Positions 43,262-55,110 of a stretch of DNA of 64,000 bases are shown here, one piece after another. The notes below the pieces were generated by a model. That model was not told the DNA's origin. It did no database searches and saw nothing but the letters and a program-made list of their open reading frames with translations. Position numbers and translations under genes: made by a program. Each line of letters opens with the position of its first letter. Position 1 is the stretch's first letter. The stretch comes from Schistocephalus solidus. Lineage: Eukaryota; Platyhelminthes; Cestoda; Diphyllobothriidea; Diphyllobothriidae. The stretch is taken from contig WEDG01003262.1 in assembly GCA_017591395.1 (NCBI GenBank), positions 1 through 64,000 of the forward strand. Direction: 5' to 3'.

Positions 43262-43720
43262 TAAAGTTTAGGGTTAGGCATAAGATCAGGGTTAGTTTCA
43301 GGTTAAGATTAAGATTAAGGAAAAAGTTTGGTTGAGGGCAAATTTAAGGCTTAGAAGAGGGTTCAAGTTTGGCATCAGGGTTGACTTAAGTTTAGGGCTA
43401 AGTCTATGGCTGGATTTGAATTTCAAGTTAAGGTTAGGGTCAGCTTTCAGTTTAGCGTCAACATTAAGGTGACTGTAGGTGTCAGAGCTGGTGTTGGGGT
43501 TAAAGTAGGCTTGAGGTAAGTTTTGTCATCAAGGTTAAGTTAGAGGAAGAATAAAGGTTAGATTTGGATAAGGCTTTAGGGTTACGCTAAGAGTTTCCCT
43601 TAAAACCAAGGTAAGGATTCCAGTGATGATAAGGAAATAATAATCTTTTATAGAATTTGACGCAGGGCCACCTTTGGCATAATGAGATGGCATTTCTATT
43701 TCCGTGTCTCACTCTAACTT
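43262..43720. repeat. Degenerate GGTTAG-rich tract
   Basis: About 360 bp made mostly of drifting GTTAGGG/GTTAAG/GTTTAG units, followed by a GGGCCACCTTTGGCATAATG segment that resembles the ends of the TTAGGG-cored repeats. Telomere-like in motif but far too irregular for a telomere. Confidence 0.65.
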
Positions 43721-43959
43721 TTTTAGTTAATCAACTAGCCTAAATCCTTGATAGGGGGTGTAATTACTGCCAAGGCCCTATTAGGCACTAATGCACTGTC
43801 TACAGGCCCCCCTAAATGGGTCGCGTGGTAAATAGGCTGGACGAATATGGAGGCTATATCAGGGCGCGGCAGGCGCTATCGGGTTGCGCTCTAATAAAAA
43901 ATATCGAATATGCGGGGGGAATGGTGTTACGCTTAGATTCAGGATCACGTCGTGCCAGA

Positions 43960-44065
43960 TACCTGCGTCAGAATCCCAGCACCAATCTTCTTGACTCTGT
44001 CTTGACACCGGACGAAGGTGGGTGAGGGAAGAGAGAGAGAGAGAGTACAGTAAGTGCGGCTTCTT
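43960..44065 (+). mobile_element. ZnF-LINE 3' UTR fragment
   Basis: TCTTCTTGACTCTGTCTTGA and ACACCGGACGAAGGTGGGTG then a GA run, as in the plus-strand UTRs of copies B and C near their CTTGACTCTGTCTTGACACT blocks. Confidence 0.7.
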
Positions 44066-44099
44066 AACGTGGCAATTACCCGGCAGTTAGGCTCATCAT

Positions 44100-44470
44100 C
44101 ACTGTAGCCATTGGTCACTCGTGCACTTGCCACGTGATTCATTTCTTTGCCCAGGTAGAATCGCAATGCAGTGTATGGAGGCGGGAGGTCATTACGCTTG
44201 TTATTTGAATGCGGGCCAAAAAACAATGACTCACGCTGCTCACGAGGCACGTGATTGTCACCTCTTGAGATAATTTCAGACCCGCAAAACTTAAAAATTT
44301 GGCCAGATGCCGTTGAATGAGCCACGATCTGGGAGGTAACGTTCCTCCTTCTGTTCTTTCTCCTCCTTCTCCTGACTGCTGCTCCACGTTCAACCCGTTT
44401 TATCCAGAGTAATCTCTCAGTTTACAGAAGTTGTTGCTTTGTCCACAATTGCACCGGACCCGAAAAGCCT
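44100..44470 (-). mobile_element. PLE fragment, start of GIY-YIG and downstream
   Basis: The minus strand starts GTGCAATTGTGGACAAAGCA and runs parallel to 23220-22860 (GTGCAGTTGCGAACAAAGCA), sharing CCACCTCCATA/CCGCCTCCATA and TGGGCAAA blocks. The protein frame is lost. Confidence 0.65.
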
Positions 44471-45469
44471 GCAGCTTCCTTAATTTTTTATTCAGTTGTT
44501 GTGTGGTAAGCAGGCAATCAATTTTGCACTTTCTATTTATATATTTGACGCAAAAAGCTACTAAAACAATTTTCGGCTATAGCCGGTATACATGCTGGAA
44601 GATATTAACCTTTTCCCATTTAGAATGAGCGTTTAAAATGCTTCTGGCAGTATGAAGTTAAATTAAGGCCTCTACAATCAAAACTAAGCCTCGGAGCAAT
44701 TAATTTTAAAAGTATGATACTTGTCTTTGTGACAGGTAGACAAGTCGATATACTTCTTGTCGTTATTCACTATGGTTTTCCATTTTTGTGTCCTATCGGC
44801 TGTACCCCGCGAAATGAAACCGAAAATTAGAACATTTCCTGAAACTTATAATTTAAAATGGTGCTCTGGAAGTTTTTGGTAACCCAGTACATGTGTACGT
44901 GGTATTTATTAAGAAAAACGATATTACTGCATTATTCTTCAATTTTTTAATAACATAAGCAGGCTGTTTAACACTATGGGAAGATCTTGAGGTGATGAGT
45001 TACTTAAAATGGCAGCCAACTGTGAGCACAGCAGCCAACAACTGAACCAATTATTGACGGCAATAGTTTCACCAGAAACTTTGGGGGTACCAGCACTGTA
45101 CCTAACCACGTACAACCTTAACCTTAAAGTTATACCAACCAGTAAGGAGGTATGGTTGACGATTAAACCCTACAAAGTGTAAAAGACGGTTGCTCACATA
45201 GTACTGATTATCTTTAATCTATATAAACCTTCGCCTAATCTAGGACGCATGCAGTTGGATATGGTGTATTTGGCATGTAAGTCCTCGTCACAGTTACCTT
45301 TTAGGGCATTTCTTTGAAGTGCTTGTTGGGGTGTCTTTACTACACTGTAATGAATCACGAAGAATGCGTCTTTACTAATTATTAAATGGTGGTTATTTGA
45401 ATGCATTTGTAGTAGGTTGGGTTGTTTCTATTTAATTGCATTGTTTGCATGGTGACTGGGATTCTTAAT
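44471..45469. other. No feature recognised
   Basis: AT-rich sequence; nothing recognised. Confidence 0.45.
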
Positions 45470-45757
45470 GAGATAGAGAGAGAGCCACGCTTTAGTTTGA
45501 AAGATAAATTCCAAATTTCTCAGCAAAAGGTCCTCCAATCACCGTGAAGAATCGTCCTTGAATGTGTCTCAAAATATCGGTCAAATGGTGCCAGCGTCGT
45601 GCGCTGATGACCTAATTTTTGTTGTTCGAATAAACAAATAGGGTTAAAATACAGTAAAGAACGGGTGAACTAGGCCAATCGACGTACATATAAGAGGATT
45701 CACATGCGAATAGAGAGCGGAAAATGTGGCGGCTCAATTTCAAAAGCCCGCCATATA
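45470..45757 (+). repeat. 290-bp dispersed repeat
   Basis: GAGAGAGAGCCACGCTTTAG at one end, CAATTTCAAAAGCCCGCC at the other. Conserved internal blocks are CACCGTGAAGAATCGTCCTT, GGTGCCAGCGTCGTGCGCTG with ATGACCT, and CACATGCGAATAGAGAG. No coding capacity. Confidence 0.8.
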
Positions 45758-46040
45758 TGTGGTGGCACGCATAATAACAAGGAAAAAGTAGTTTCTTCTT
45801 CTTCTTCGAACAAGTTCATAGAGCTACTGGCACACTACTAATCACGTAGATGCGGAATTGATGGTCACCTGATGCATAGGTAAATGCCTGAAGAGTTTAA
45901 ACATGCTTCATAAAAATATTTGAATATTTAGAGAGCCTAATGTTCCCTAGGCCTGTGTTTTAAAATTTATTTCAAAAAAATATTCGCAACGTATTGGTCC
46001 GCAAAGGTTAACCACACCAATGAACAGGGACTGAGTCAGA
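45758..46040. other. No feature recognised
   Basis: AT-rich spacer. Confidence 0.4.
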
Positions 46041-46140
46041 AGGAGAAGATGCGGACACTTGAACAGGAAATGGGTTCACTTGACGTTTCGAATCCTCACT
46101 GGAGCACATCATCAGAGAGATTTGCAGTCTGTGACGCAAA
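46041..46140 (-). other. PLE-tail-like motif with CTGATGA and CGAAACGTC
   Basis: On the minus strand CTGATGA (46115-46109) is followed 18 nt later by CGAAACGTC (46090-46082). The pair resembles the hammerhead-like 3' tails of Penelope elements, but the intervening stem pairs poorly. Confidence 0.4.
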
Positions 46141-48150
46141 TGAAATCTCACATAACCGGCTTGGAGATACTGTCACCTTTCATTAGAAGCTAGTGTTAAG
46201 GGGTCTAGTCTGAACTACACTCTGTGAACGATCTCCGAAAACGTTTATCAACATTCGGAAATATATTTGCGATTAGGTAAAAAAACTTAGGTTGAACTGG
46301 GAGCTTACTGCCAGACAATCCGGACATGCTTATACACCGGCTGTTAGATGCATGTATTGTCGGCTGCCTGAAAACAAAATAACTCCATTAAAATGGCTAT
46401 TTAAGTAGTTTGCCATTTGTATTGCTGTTCGATGCCCTTATAAATGGAAATATATTTTATAAAAAACATAAGGAATGTATTCTTTTCTATATTATTTTCA
46501 TTGAAAATCAAAGTTCGAATTCAAAGGAAAAGTAAATTTAAATTAAAAATATTTCCCAATGCCCAAATAGTTTGGACCACAATCTGCGTTTGACGTTTTT
46601 CGTCTACCGGCTGTATGCATTCCGTGTACGAAGGAAACGTACCTCGTTCTAGACCATTAAGAAGATATAATGTAGCATTCATGGAAGTTTGCATGAATAT
46701 GGATTATGTTGTGTACTTTATGAGAAGCACTTATAAACGAACGGATACTATGCGATTCACGTGAACATTACACGGTCTTACAATTCTCATAAATGAAAAC
46801 AGCCTTTCTTAATTAAAAAATTCGAAAAAAACATAATTTGCTATCGAATGAGTACATTAAAGATAGTTTTAAGCCTGTTTTCTTAAAACAATATTTGGAT
46901 TTATAAGAGCATCGAAAATCCATAGAAAAATGCACACTAAGTGGTCATTTTTGAGCACGGTTCTGGCGGACGACCGAGAAGACGGGCATTTAAATTTGGC
47001 ATCCAAGCGTCTCAGAAATAATTTGGAATTCTGCTCCGATCGCAAATTTATAGCCTGTTCGGATAGTTTCACTGAAGTCCTGCTGAGTTAGCCTCTTTAA
47101 GCCCGTCCAGTTCAAATTGCTTGGAAGGGTTCAACTCATACATTTCGTAAGTAAAAACAGTCAACAATCAATCTAGACAAAAGAATGCAACTGCATATAT
47201 AGCTCCAAGCGTACAGCCAGTAAGATAATGCAAGTGTACGCTAGAATAAAGTGGAAGATTCAAGAAATAGACGGAGTTATCCGAAAGACACACTTACATA
47301 TAAACAGGGAACCATATTGATAAGTGTAAAAAATGTCATCTGGCAGAATTAATTGTTCCTGCCCTAAGTATCTACCGTGAAACGGCAAGCCACGTTACTG
47401 TCAAATGGACGGTAATGCCATAACAAGAAAAAAATACGTGGCAACGTATACTCAAAGACAATTAATCTTAAAATCCCACTTGTGTACTCCTTCCTAAGCA
47501 GAAATGCATTTAAGTATGTAGGTTAACAATTCATGAGGTCAGTCACTGGCTGTAATGGTTCCCTTCTTTTTTCTTCTTGTGGTGAAAAACGGCCTTAGAG
47601 CACCTGCCACTTAGTAATTTTTCGCTGGAGAAATTAAATTATATTTCTATACTCTTAAGTGAACTATGCTTAGTTTGCACGATGAAACGACAAAATTATT
47701 TTCCCCTCCACTAAAAATGGCACAGCTCATAAATTGAAGTTTATGTGTTTTCTTATCCACCTTTTATTGCAAATAGACTTCTGCTAGGAGTCATCATCCG
47801 TATACGCAGGAGAGAATACCAAACATAAACCTGTTCTTTTCGAGTATAGATTTTAATTTTGTCTTCACATATACCTGCTTCAAAATCGTCTGAAATCCTT
47901 CCCAGAGTCTCTCAATATCTAGCACGATGGCGTTACCATCAAAGATCGATAAAATATGATTTCCATGGCAAGTCTGGTAATATTCCCGGGAGACTTGATG
48001 CAAAATATAATCGAGCTTATTTGGAATGGACTGCTCATAGGTACGTAGTCAACCTCATAAACAGCTATACACTAAATTACAGTAGTTTGCGTAATCTCTG
48101 CAACTTCAATTAGGTTGTAACTACATATAGCTACTAAGCTAATATATATC
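46141..48150. other. No feature recognised
   Basis: AT-rich; frames under 85 codons without recognisable motifs. Confidence 0.45.
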
Positions 48151-48280
48151 TTTTTTTTTTCTAGCTTAGTAGCCGTCATCAGTCCGTCATACCCAACCCC
48201 AGGCGTTGTGGCACCAGAGGTTAAAACTCGCGAGCTGTTGGCTAGAACTCTAATGCTCTAACCCACTGCGCCACGAGCTC
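48151..48280 (-). mobile_element. Short S1-type SINE with A tail
   Basis: The minus strand has head GAGCTCGTGGCGCAGTGGGT (A box), a degraded B box (GCGAGTTTTAACCTC), then GGTTGGGTATGACGGACTGA, TGACGGCTACTAAGCTAG and ten A residues (48160-48151). The downstream body of other S1 copies is absent. Confidence 0.75.
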
Positions 48281-48309
48281 ATTTTCTTGTCGGTTTCGAA
48301 GGGGTATAC

Positions 48310-48560
48310 TAAGAATACAAGATATAGGCTCACCGATCGGTTACGGGTCTCACTCGTCCCGCAGTGCCTTCGGGCTCATTCTCGGGCTCCGCCAGCAGCC
48401 GCACAGTGACTAGTGATAGAGACCGAAGGAAATTTCCGACAAATACAAGGTAGACTTTAATGTCCATTTTCAGTTTATTAGCCGTCGTCAGTCAGCCACA
48501 GATAACGCTGTGGGACTCACGGAGGCACTGAATCCCTCATTGCTGCGTCAAACAGCAGCA
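48310..48560 (-). mobile_element. S1 SINE body
   Basis: The minus strand reads TGTGGCTGACTGACGACGGC, GTGCGGCTGCTGGCGGAGCC, CCGAAGGCACTGCGGGACGA, ACCGATCGGTGAGCC, the full S1 body without a clear A box. Confidence 0.75.
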
Positions 48561-51500
48561 GAAAAATAGACAAAACACGTTTCTTGGTTTTTAACTAGTA
48601 AATAAACCGGGAATACGGTATATTGTCATCGCCATATTATATTCATACTACTTGCAATACTACGTGTTTGTAGAATAGGCATTACGTGGTTAGTCCACAG
48701 TAATTTATTGTTTTCGACTCAAATGTTCACTGAAAATTTGGATTTGAACCTATAAGGTCATGTATGAGTTTATGCCCTGCCCTTAATCATTTCAGACATT
48801 ATTACCTAGATATATACCTTATCTACCTATACTATTATTCGTTATGCGAATGCCAACAGGGGCTCTTATTTGAGCACCAAGGCACAATAGAATGAACACA
48901 TTTTGTAACTTGACTTGTAACTTTCCTTTTACCATAAATATGACCGATGCTTATACTCTGTGGTTAGCATAGGTGCTAGCAAAATCCCAGACACCCATTT
49001 CTCCGGTGTCGCTGCTAAACAATAGGCAACTACGAGGGGTCCGAAACCCCCATGGATACTCTAGGGGTCTCTAACTAATATATAATACCCCGAGAAATAA
49101 AAATTTGATATTTCCGAAAATTAGTGAGGTAAGCTGGTCGATTTCTGTGGAACAACCAGAATATTCAAATGCAAGTATATACATATTTGTTAAGTGGTTT
49201 TATCCAACAGAGCGTTGGGGAACAGAGTCTCGATTTTTTTGGTGTCAGGTTAATAATTCATGTCTCAAGATCATGCCGTTAATCTATGAAAACAAATCTT
49301 TCATAGTATAGGCGTTTAGCTCACGGCAAATTGGATCAATTTCGTTTGACTGACAATATTTTAGATTGCATTGGAGACTTACTTTTGATGAGAATGTCGG
49401 TTAAAGAAACCGTTTATTCTGTCAACTGTAACGATATATTTTTTTTCTATTCGTGCTCTCTCTCTCTCTCTTTCTCTTTTGCTCTTTTCCTCTCTTTTTC
49501 ACTCTATTTTTGTTCCAAGAGGGCTTTCAGGTTTTGCAGATGCTTTTATTCAAATCCTTATTTTCCTGTCTTTAATATTCACCAAATACATATAATCTTT
49601 TACAAAATATCCGTTTAGCTTAACAGGACAATTCCTCACTCAGGTCGGAACTCCTTCAAAAGTTTTTTTAAGGCCAAGCTTTGTCTCTTAGTCATTAACT
49701 GCGTGGATATAAACAGGTTTTGCCTTCAGCTACGCTGAACTGTCTTCTAACGAAGACAGGAAATCTTTTTTCCGTATCCTCGTTCCTTTTTAAATTGCCT
49801 GAGCTGTATGCGGACTCATCATCAGCTTTAATAAGCAGACAACAAGAGAACATTAGTGTTTTGCCTATTCGGCTCAAAGCTGACATGTGAAGCATGCTGT
49901 CTTCAAAGACCACGCCAGAGAAACCCCTTGATAGTTTCGTACCCAATGCATGTGGTAAGTTAACATGGAATTAGCATTTTTCCCAATGAATATCAGAAAT
50001 ATGAACTAGCAACTGTGGTTCATTCGGAATGACTCCAGCCTCAACTGGCCTGTTACAGCGTAAATCAGAGTGCGAGCCAGAGAGCGAGAGGGGGATAGAG
50101 AGAGATAGAGCGCGTGACAGCGGATGGAGAATCCTTAGGTTGCTCTAAATGCCAAAGCACCCTGCCAAGTTCGAAGTGTTAGCTCGAATCTGTCCACAGA
50201 TCTAAAGTGAATCCATTGGCGCCTTGTCTGCAGTGTTGCGCGAGCTGATCTGCGGACTGCCGCAAAGCCTTCGCGTAGTTCAAAGTACCTACTTTACTAA
50301 TAAAAAAATTACGGTTGCATTTGTGAATTTCAGCTGCATGCTCAATTGATTTTTATTCCGCATTTTGCTTCGATAGCTCGTTAACATGATAGGACTAACC
50401 AACCTGCAAGATCTATTAGGTTAATCAGCTGAAAACATTTCAAAAAGCTCTTATCTGTAAAATAAGTCCGGAGTAACAGGCACATGAAAATAATCCCAAA
50501 CCCATCCTAGTTTGGTTAGGTGAATTGTTTATTTTTTAAGGTAAATGACGAGTAGCTGGCAAACGACATGTGACCATTATCCGAGATCTTTACGGAATCA
50601 CTGGCACACGTCTATGTATGGGTCATAGATGAAGCGCTAAACATGAGTGCAGAGATCTCCCTCAAAACTGAAGTAATTAACCTGCGGAAAGGACCCATTT
50701 GGAGCTGTAGAAGTTTTCAAAGACCAGCATTGGTCCCGCGCACCTGTTAGATTTTCAAGGAATTTCTTAAAAAGAGTTTCAATAAAAGGCAAATGCAGAC
50801 ATTTTCACATAATAAAAACGCATTAAACGTCTATCAAGGCTCAATAAATATTGATTTTAAAAACTTTATTTGGGTCTTTAGCCACAGGCAAAGCTCTCTC
50901 CTTTTTCTGTTTCAATGTCAAAGTATTTAGGATTGTAAGGTATGATTAAAATTTTCAAATGATGCTGACCCGGTGAAAAATGGCAAGACCGCTCCCAAGG
51001 AAAAATAAATAAACTTAAAATTTTCAAAGATACGAGTAAAATTTCACTTTTACAAACAAAAATAAGTGAACACGAAAACTGTTCACAAAACATATCCCAG
51101 AAGTCATAATAAATTGACGTTTTCATCAGAGACGATGGCTCAAGTTGAGTTTAGCCAATTTTAGGTTCGCAAACGGGATGTTTTAATGATGCAAGTCTTT
51201 TAAGCACATAGAGTGGATTGCCTATCTCATTAAATTCCATCCTCGAAATTTAAGATGGTAGTACGGTACATAGTTAAAGATGTTTATTGTTTTTTGTACT
51301 ATTCTGAGGTGCAATTGCTGTTTACTAAACGAGAGTTCAGTTCAGATGTGTTTCTTGAAGGCAAAACTTGGCAAAATGGGACCAAAGCCGATGTTTCATG
51401 ATTTGCAGGTGTTTTCCTACGTTATCGCATTTTCTGGACCAAATACTCTTGTTTGTGTGCGTTGTACTATAAACGAATATTAACATAAACTTAAAATTTT

Positions 51501-53018
51501 TTTAATATATATTCCTTCAGAGAACGGAAAATGTAATGTTGCGTTCACAAAAAATCAGGTCAATGGAGATATGAGAAATCACATTGTTTTCGGGCAAACA
51601 AGGAAGGATAAAGTTTTAAAATTCAACTTCGTGACTTCTTATGCCAAACAACTCAGTAATAAACTTGTGTGAGTGTATTTTGTTTTACCACACCGGTAAT
51701 TTGGACTGGAAACAAGCATATATACGAAAAACCGCTACATGCCATTATTGTTCTCTGTCACGCCGTACGCGAAAGACGTTCAGACAAATATCTATCTGCA
51801 GTTAACTATTAATGAATACGGCAAAATTTACATTGGTTTGACAAAAAGATTGACATTTCTCCGCATTTACAATCTTAGAACCTGGTCGAAAAGTAAGCAT
51901 GTATAGCGAAAAACGCTCTAATAGAAAGAAATAAGTAAGTCTTTACATTTTCAGCAGACATTGTATCCCTTACTTTTAGCGAAGTCAAAACATCGGTCGA
52001 ACGTCCCCATTGTTTCCTTGAAATGATCTTGGAAAACGGCTGAGTTCGCAGACATTCGACAATGACATACCTCATTAAAGTGTTTTTTTTTAAAGAGGCG
52101 ACTTATTATACGAGATTTTTAAATCGATCTTAGTCGTATTAATTGCCGAATTATGTTGTGGGCGTTTAATGTTCCTTGCAACGAGTTTTCGTGTTTGAGT
52201 GGGTCTACAAATATGACCCAAAATGACCATCTTCATTAGAAATAATGTCTCATAAGTCAGTATTTCGGTAAACGCCTTTAAGAAATATCTTATCTTTAAG
52301 GTTTTAACAAGCTGATTAAAGACAAATCTACATTTATGGACAATAGATAGAAAACACAGGAAAGCGTAAACTATTTACAATCATTTCAAGGACGATTTGA
52401 AACTTATCCTTATCCAACACCCAACATACTAAGGAAGAAATTTAACAAAAGGAATGTCCTCTAAATATGCATAAAATAGTAGGTTTAAGCTTTTATTTAA
52501 CAATTATATTTACATTTATAAGTCACTGACCAGCCTCTCAACATTTCAGCTTGTGACACATTTTATTCTTACGAAAATCAAGCGAAAATCTGTTTTGTTA
52601 TAGTGAGATGCATGTTAAACGCAAGAAGAAGCCACCAATTCTTGGTAAACTATGTTAGATTATATACTCAAAATGTAGGCTGTTTGGTAACGACCATACT
52701 TTCCACTGCTCTTAATCTGGAAAACTACTAACATAGAATATACACTAAAGGACTTTTGATAAAATAAATTTAATTGCGGTGTTTTATTTACTCGTTTGTT
52801 TACATGGACAAGTATTCTGTTCATTTAAAACTTCCAGTTAATTAGCTACCCCGATTTTTTAAGTTTTCGAAATTTGCCACTTTTCTGAAAAAATCGCATT
52901 TCTCAAACAAGAAATATTAATTTTTAAACTACGATATGCCTTCTTTTTAAGAGCGGTCGCTTATTTACTCCTGTAAAAACTTTGGGCAATGGAGTGTGGG
53001 TTGATTTCGCATAAGAGA
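48561..53018. other. No gene recognised over about 4.5 kb
   Basis: AT-rich, low coding potential. A CT-rich stretch near 49455-49500 and a short GA-rich patch near 50080-50130 are the only compositional features. None of the window's repeat families is recognisable here. Confidence 0.5.
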
Positions 53019-53257
53019 GAGAGAGCTACGCTTTATTTTGAAAGTAAAATTCCAAAAAAATTCAGCAAAAAGTTCCTCCATTCACCGTGAAGAATCGTCC
53101 TTGAATGCGTCTCAAAAATATTAATGAATTTAGACTTCCTTCAAAATGGTGCCAGCGTCGTGCGCTGATGACCTCATTTTTGTTATATAAGAGGATTCAG
53201 ATGCGAATGGAGAGCAGAAAAGATGGCGGCTAAATTTCAAAAGCCCGCCTTTCATGC
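53019..53257 (+). repeat. 290-bp dispersed repeat
   Basis: GAGAGAGAGCTACGCTTTAT to TCAAAAGCCCGCCTTT, with an internal deletion of about 60 bp relative to 45470-45757 between TTTTTGTT and ATATAAGAGG. Confidence 0.8.
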
Positions 53258-53924
53258 ATCCTATCTCATGAAATCCGAGATTTCAGGAAATATGGCCCTT
53301 ACTGTAGTTTTATATTGAGGAGACTGCAGTGCAAGTGCGAGGGTTCAAATTTGCTTTAAACTGTATACTGTGCGATCAAAAATTTACAGCAAATTATATA
53401 AAATGTCCCAGTAGCTTGAATGTAAAAATTAACTTTTAGCAGACACAAAAATGGAACACTGAAAGGAATCGTTAAATTCATTATCTTCGAAGAGTTATCT
53501 TAAAGAAATTGCACTTTTTTAGTGATCCAAACAAAATCATACGCAGCTCTTTCGGAATTTTTAAGCCTCAACACAGGGATATCACTAGCGTTTGCCTCTA
53601 TGGTTTCATAAAAAACTAGTCAGCTGCATAAAACATAGTTTAAAAAAACCATAGCACGTGGGATTCTTTTACAACTAGCATGTCATTCATAGAAAGTAAA
53701 TGCTTAGGTCTGTGTGAAATTGCGGTTCAAATGGGCATTCAGCGGAATTGTGAACATGCATCTCTGCAACCTTAAATCAGATCTTTTATGATAAGCAATT
53801 TTACAGGAACTTCAGTGTGAACGAAAGGCGCTCTTATTGAGGGCATTATTTTCATGCATAAAACGTTGAGGGTAAAAGAGGAAGTATATATGGGGGTTAC
53901 GTAATACACCATATTTACAGCAAA
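53258..53924. other. No feature recognised
   Basis: AT-rich spacer. Confidence 0.4.
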
Positions 53925-54250
53925 ATTTTTAGCCATAAGCGCTGTCACACTTGTTTCACGGATATTCTGCCACTACAGGGCACAGCTGCGGTGGGTCCAA
54001 CAGCGTAAACCATGCGCTTTCAGGTAAAAACTCCAATTGGAATCAATGGAGTATCTAGTAGAGGATTTCGGCAGATTTGTATTATTTCTTTGACCTACTT
54101 GTGAAAAACTCGGCAGTCGCGATGGGATTCGAACCCAGGCCAGCAAGGGGAAGGCTTAAGTACAGCCAACGCTCTAGCCAACTGAGCTACGTGGACCCAT
54201 CGGGAGCCATGAGTTTAATCAAACTTGAGTTTAGTTACCTGCTAAGTCTA
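53925..54250 (-). mobile_element. tRNA-like repeat unit (family S2), copy 1
   Basis: The head at 54196-54112 (minus) has A box TAGCTCAGTTGGCTAGAGC and B box GGGTTCGAATCC in a cloverleaf-like arrangement whose acceptor stem no longer pairs. Its body continues with TTTCACAAGTAGGTCAAAGA and ends in the CCGCAGCTGTGCCCTGTAG block near 53990. The sequence upstream of the head (CTCCCGATGGGTC and beyond) is shared with copy 3. Confidence 0.75.
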
Positions 54251-54339
54251 CTGCAACGTATGGATTTCACCAATTCTGATACAGTAAGCTGACTGCCCAA
54301 GCGGGATTTCCTAAGCAATCAATTTTAGAATCAACCAGA

Positions 54340-54545
54340 TGACTACCGGGCACAATTAATTAGTGGAGGATTTTGACAGATTTTAATAATTCCTTCGACC
54401 CTCTTGTGATAAACTTGAGGCCTTAGGGGGATTTGAACCCACATCAGCAAGGGGAATGCTTTAGTTCAGCCAATGCTCTAGCCAACTGAGCTACGAGTCT
54501 CCACCGAGTAGGTAACTTGACCAGTGTGATTAAACTTGGGGCTCC
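54340..54545 (-). mobile_element. tRNA-like repeat unit (family S2), copy 2
   Basis: Head at 54499-54418 (minus): CGTAGCTCAGTTGGCTAGAG and GGGTTCAAATCCCCCTAAGG. The body reads TTATCACAAGAGGGTCGAAG. It is truncated compared with copies 1 and 3 and stands head to head with copy 3. Confidence 0.75.
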
Positions 54546-54770
54546 CGGTGGGGCCTCGTAGCTCAGTTGGCCAGAGCATTGGCTGTACTAAAGTCTTCCT
54601 CTTGCTGACGTGGGTTCAAATCCCACTGAGGCCACCAAGGTTTTCACAAGTGGGTCAAAGGAAGGAAGTTTTCTACCAGGGAGTACACGGGGAATGCAGG
54701 GGGACCCAAAGATGAACCGAACCCCTCACATCTGCGTCATGCAGCAGCCGAATATCAGGAAACCCGGGTG
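54546..54770 (+). mobile_element. tRNA-like repeat unit (family S2), copy 3
   Basis: The head at 54552-54637 folds as an 86-nt tRNA-like cloverleaf: acceptor GGCCTCG with TGAGGCC (7 bp, one G-U), D stem GCTC/GAGC, T stem GTGGG/CCCAC, discriminator A and encoded CCA. The anticodon arm is weak; GGCT/AGTC around GTACTAA would give ACT, but an extra base makes this uncertain. The body follows directly: AGGTTTTCACAAGTGGGTCA, ACGGGGAATGCAGGGGGACC, CATGCAGCAGCCGAATATCA. Confidence 0.75.
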
Positions 54771-54889
54771 ACTGGGGTTTGGCTAGCACCTGTGCTGTCA
54801 CTATGGTATAGCATGTAACTGAAATATATACTTATGTCTGTTTGTTAGCAATTTAACGAATATTAAATGGTTAAACCGTTGAAGCGGAT

Positions 54890-55110
54890 GAACTTTGGCT
54901 CAAGTTTCACTAATATTTTGCCGCTGCTAGACACAGCTGCGAGGGGTTCGGCTCATTTGTTGGCTCACCAGCGTGACCCGGCGCTTTCGGAAAAATAATC
55001 CAGTTTTAATTAATTTTTGAGGAAGTTAGTATTGAGCAACTTTAAAAATAGAGTACTTAAGAGAAAGCTCACGGGGAAGGCCAGGGGATGCACCGGCGAA
55101 ACACGGATGT
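54890..55110 (-). mobile_element. S2 repeat body without head
   Basis: The minus strand carries CACGGGGAAGG-related and GAACCCCTCGCAGCTGTGTC blocks that match the 3' body of copies 1 and 3. No tRNA-like part is visible. Confidence 0.55.

Noticed and set aside
43262..43640. Internal telomere array
   Set aside because: Units drift between GTTAGGG, GTTAAG and GTTTAG with no regular tandem period.
54552..54637. Functional type II tRNA gene with anticodon ACT
   Set aside because: The anticodon arm pairs poorly and has an extra base; two decayed relatives lie next to it with the same repeat body, so a SINE head is the better reading.
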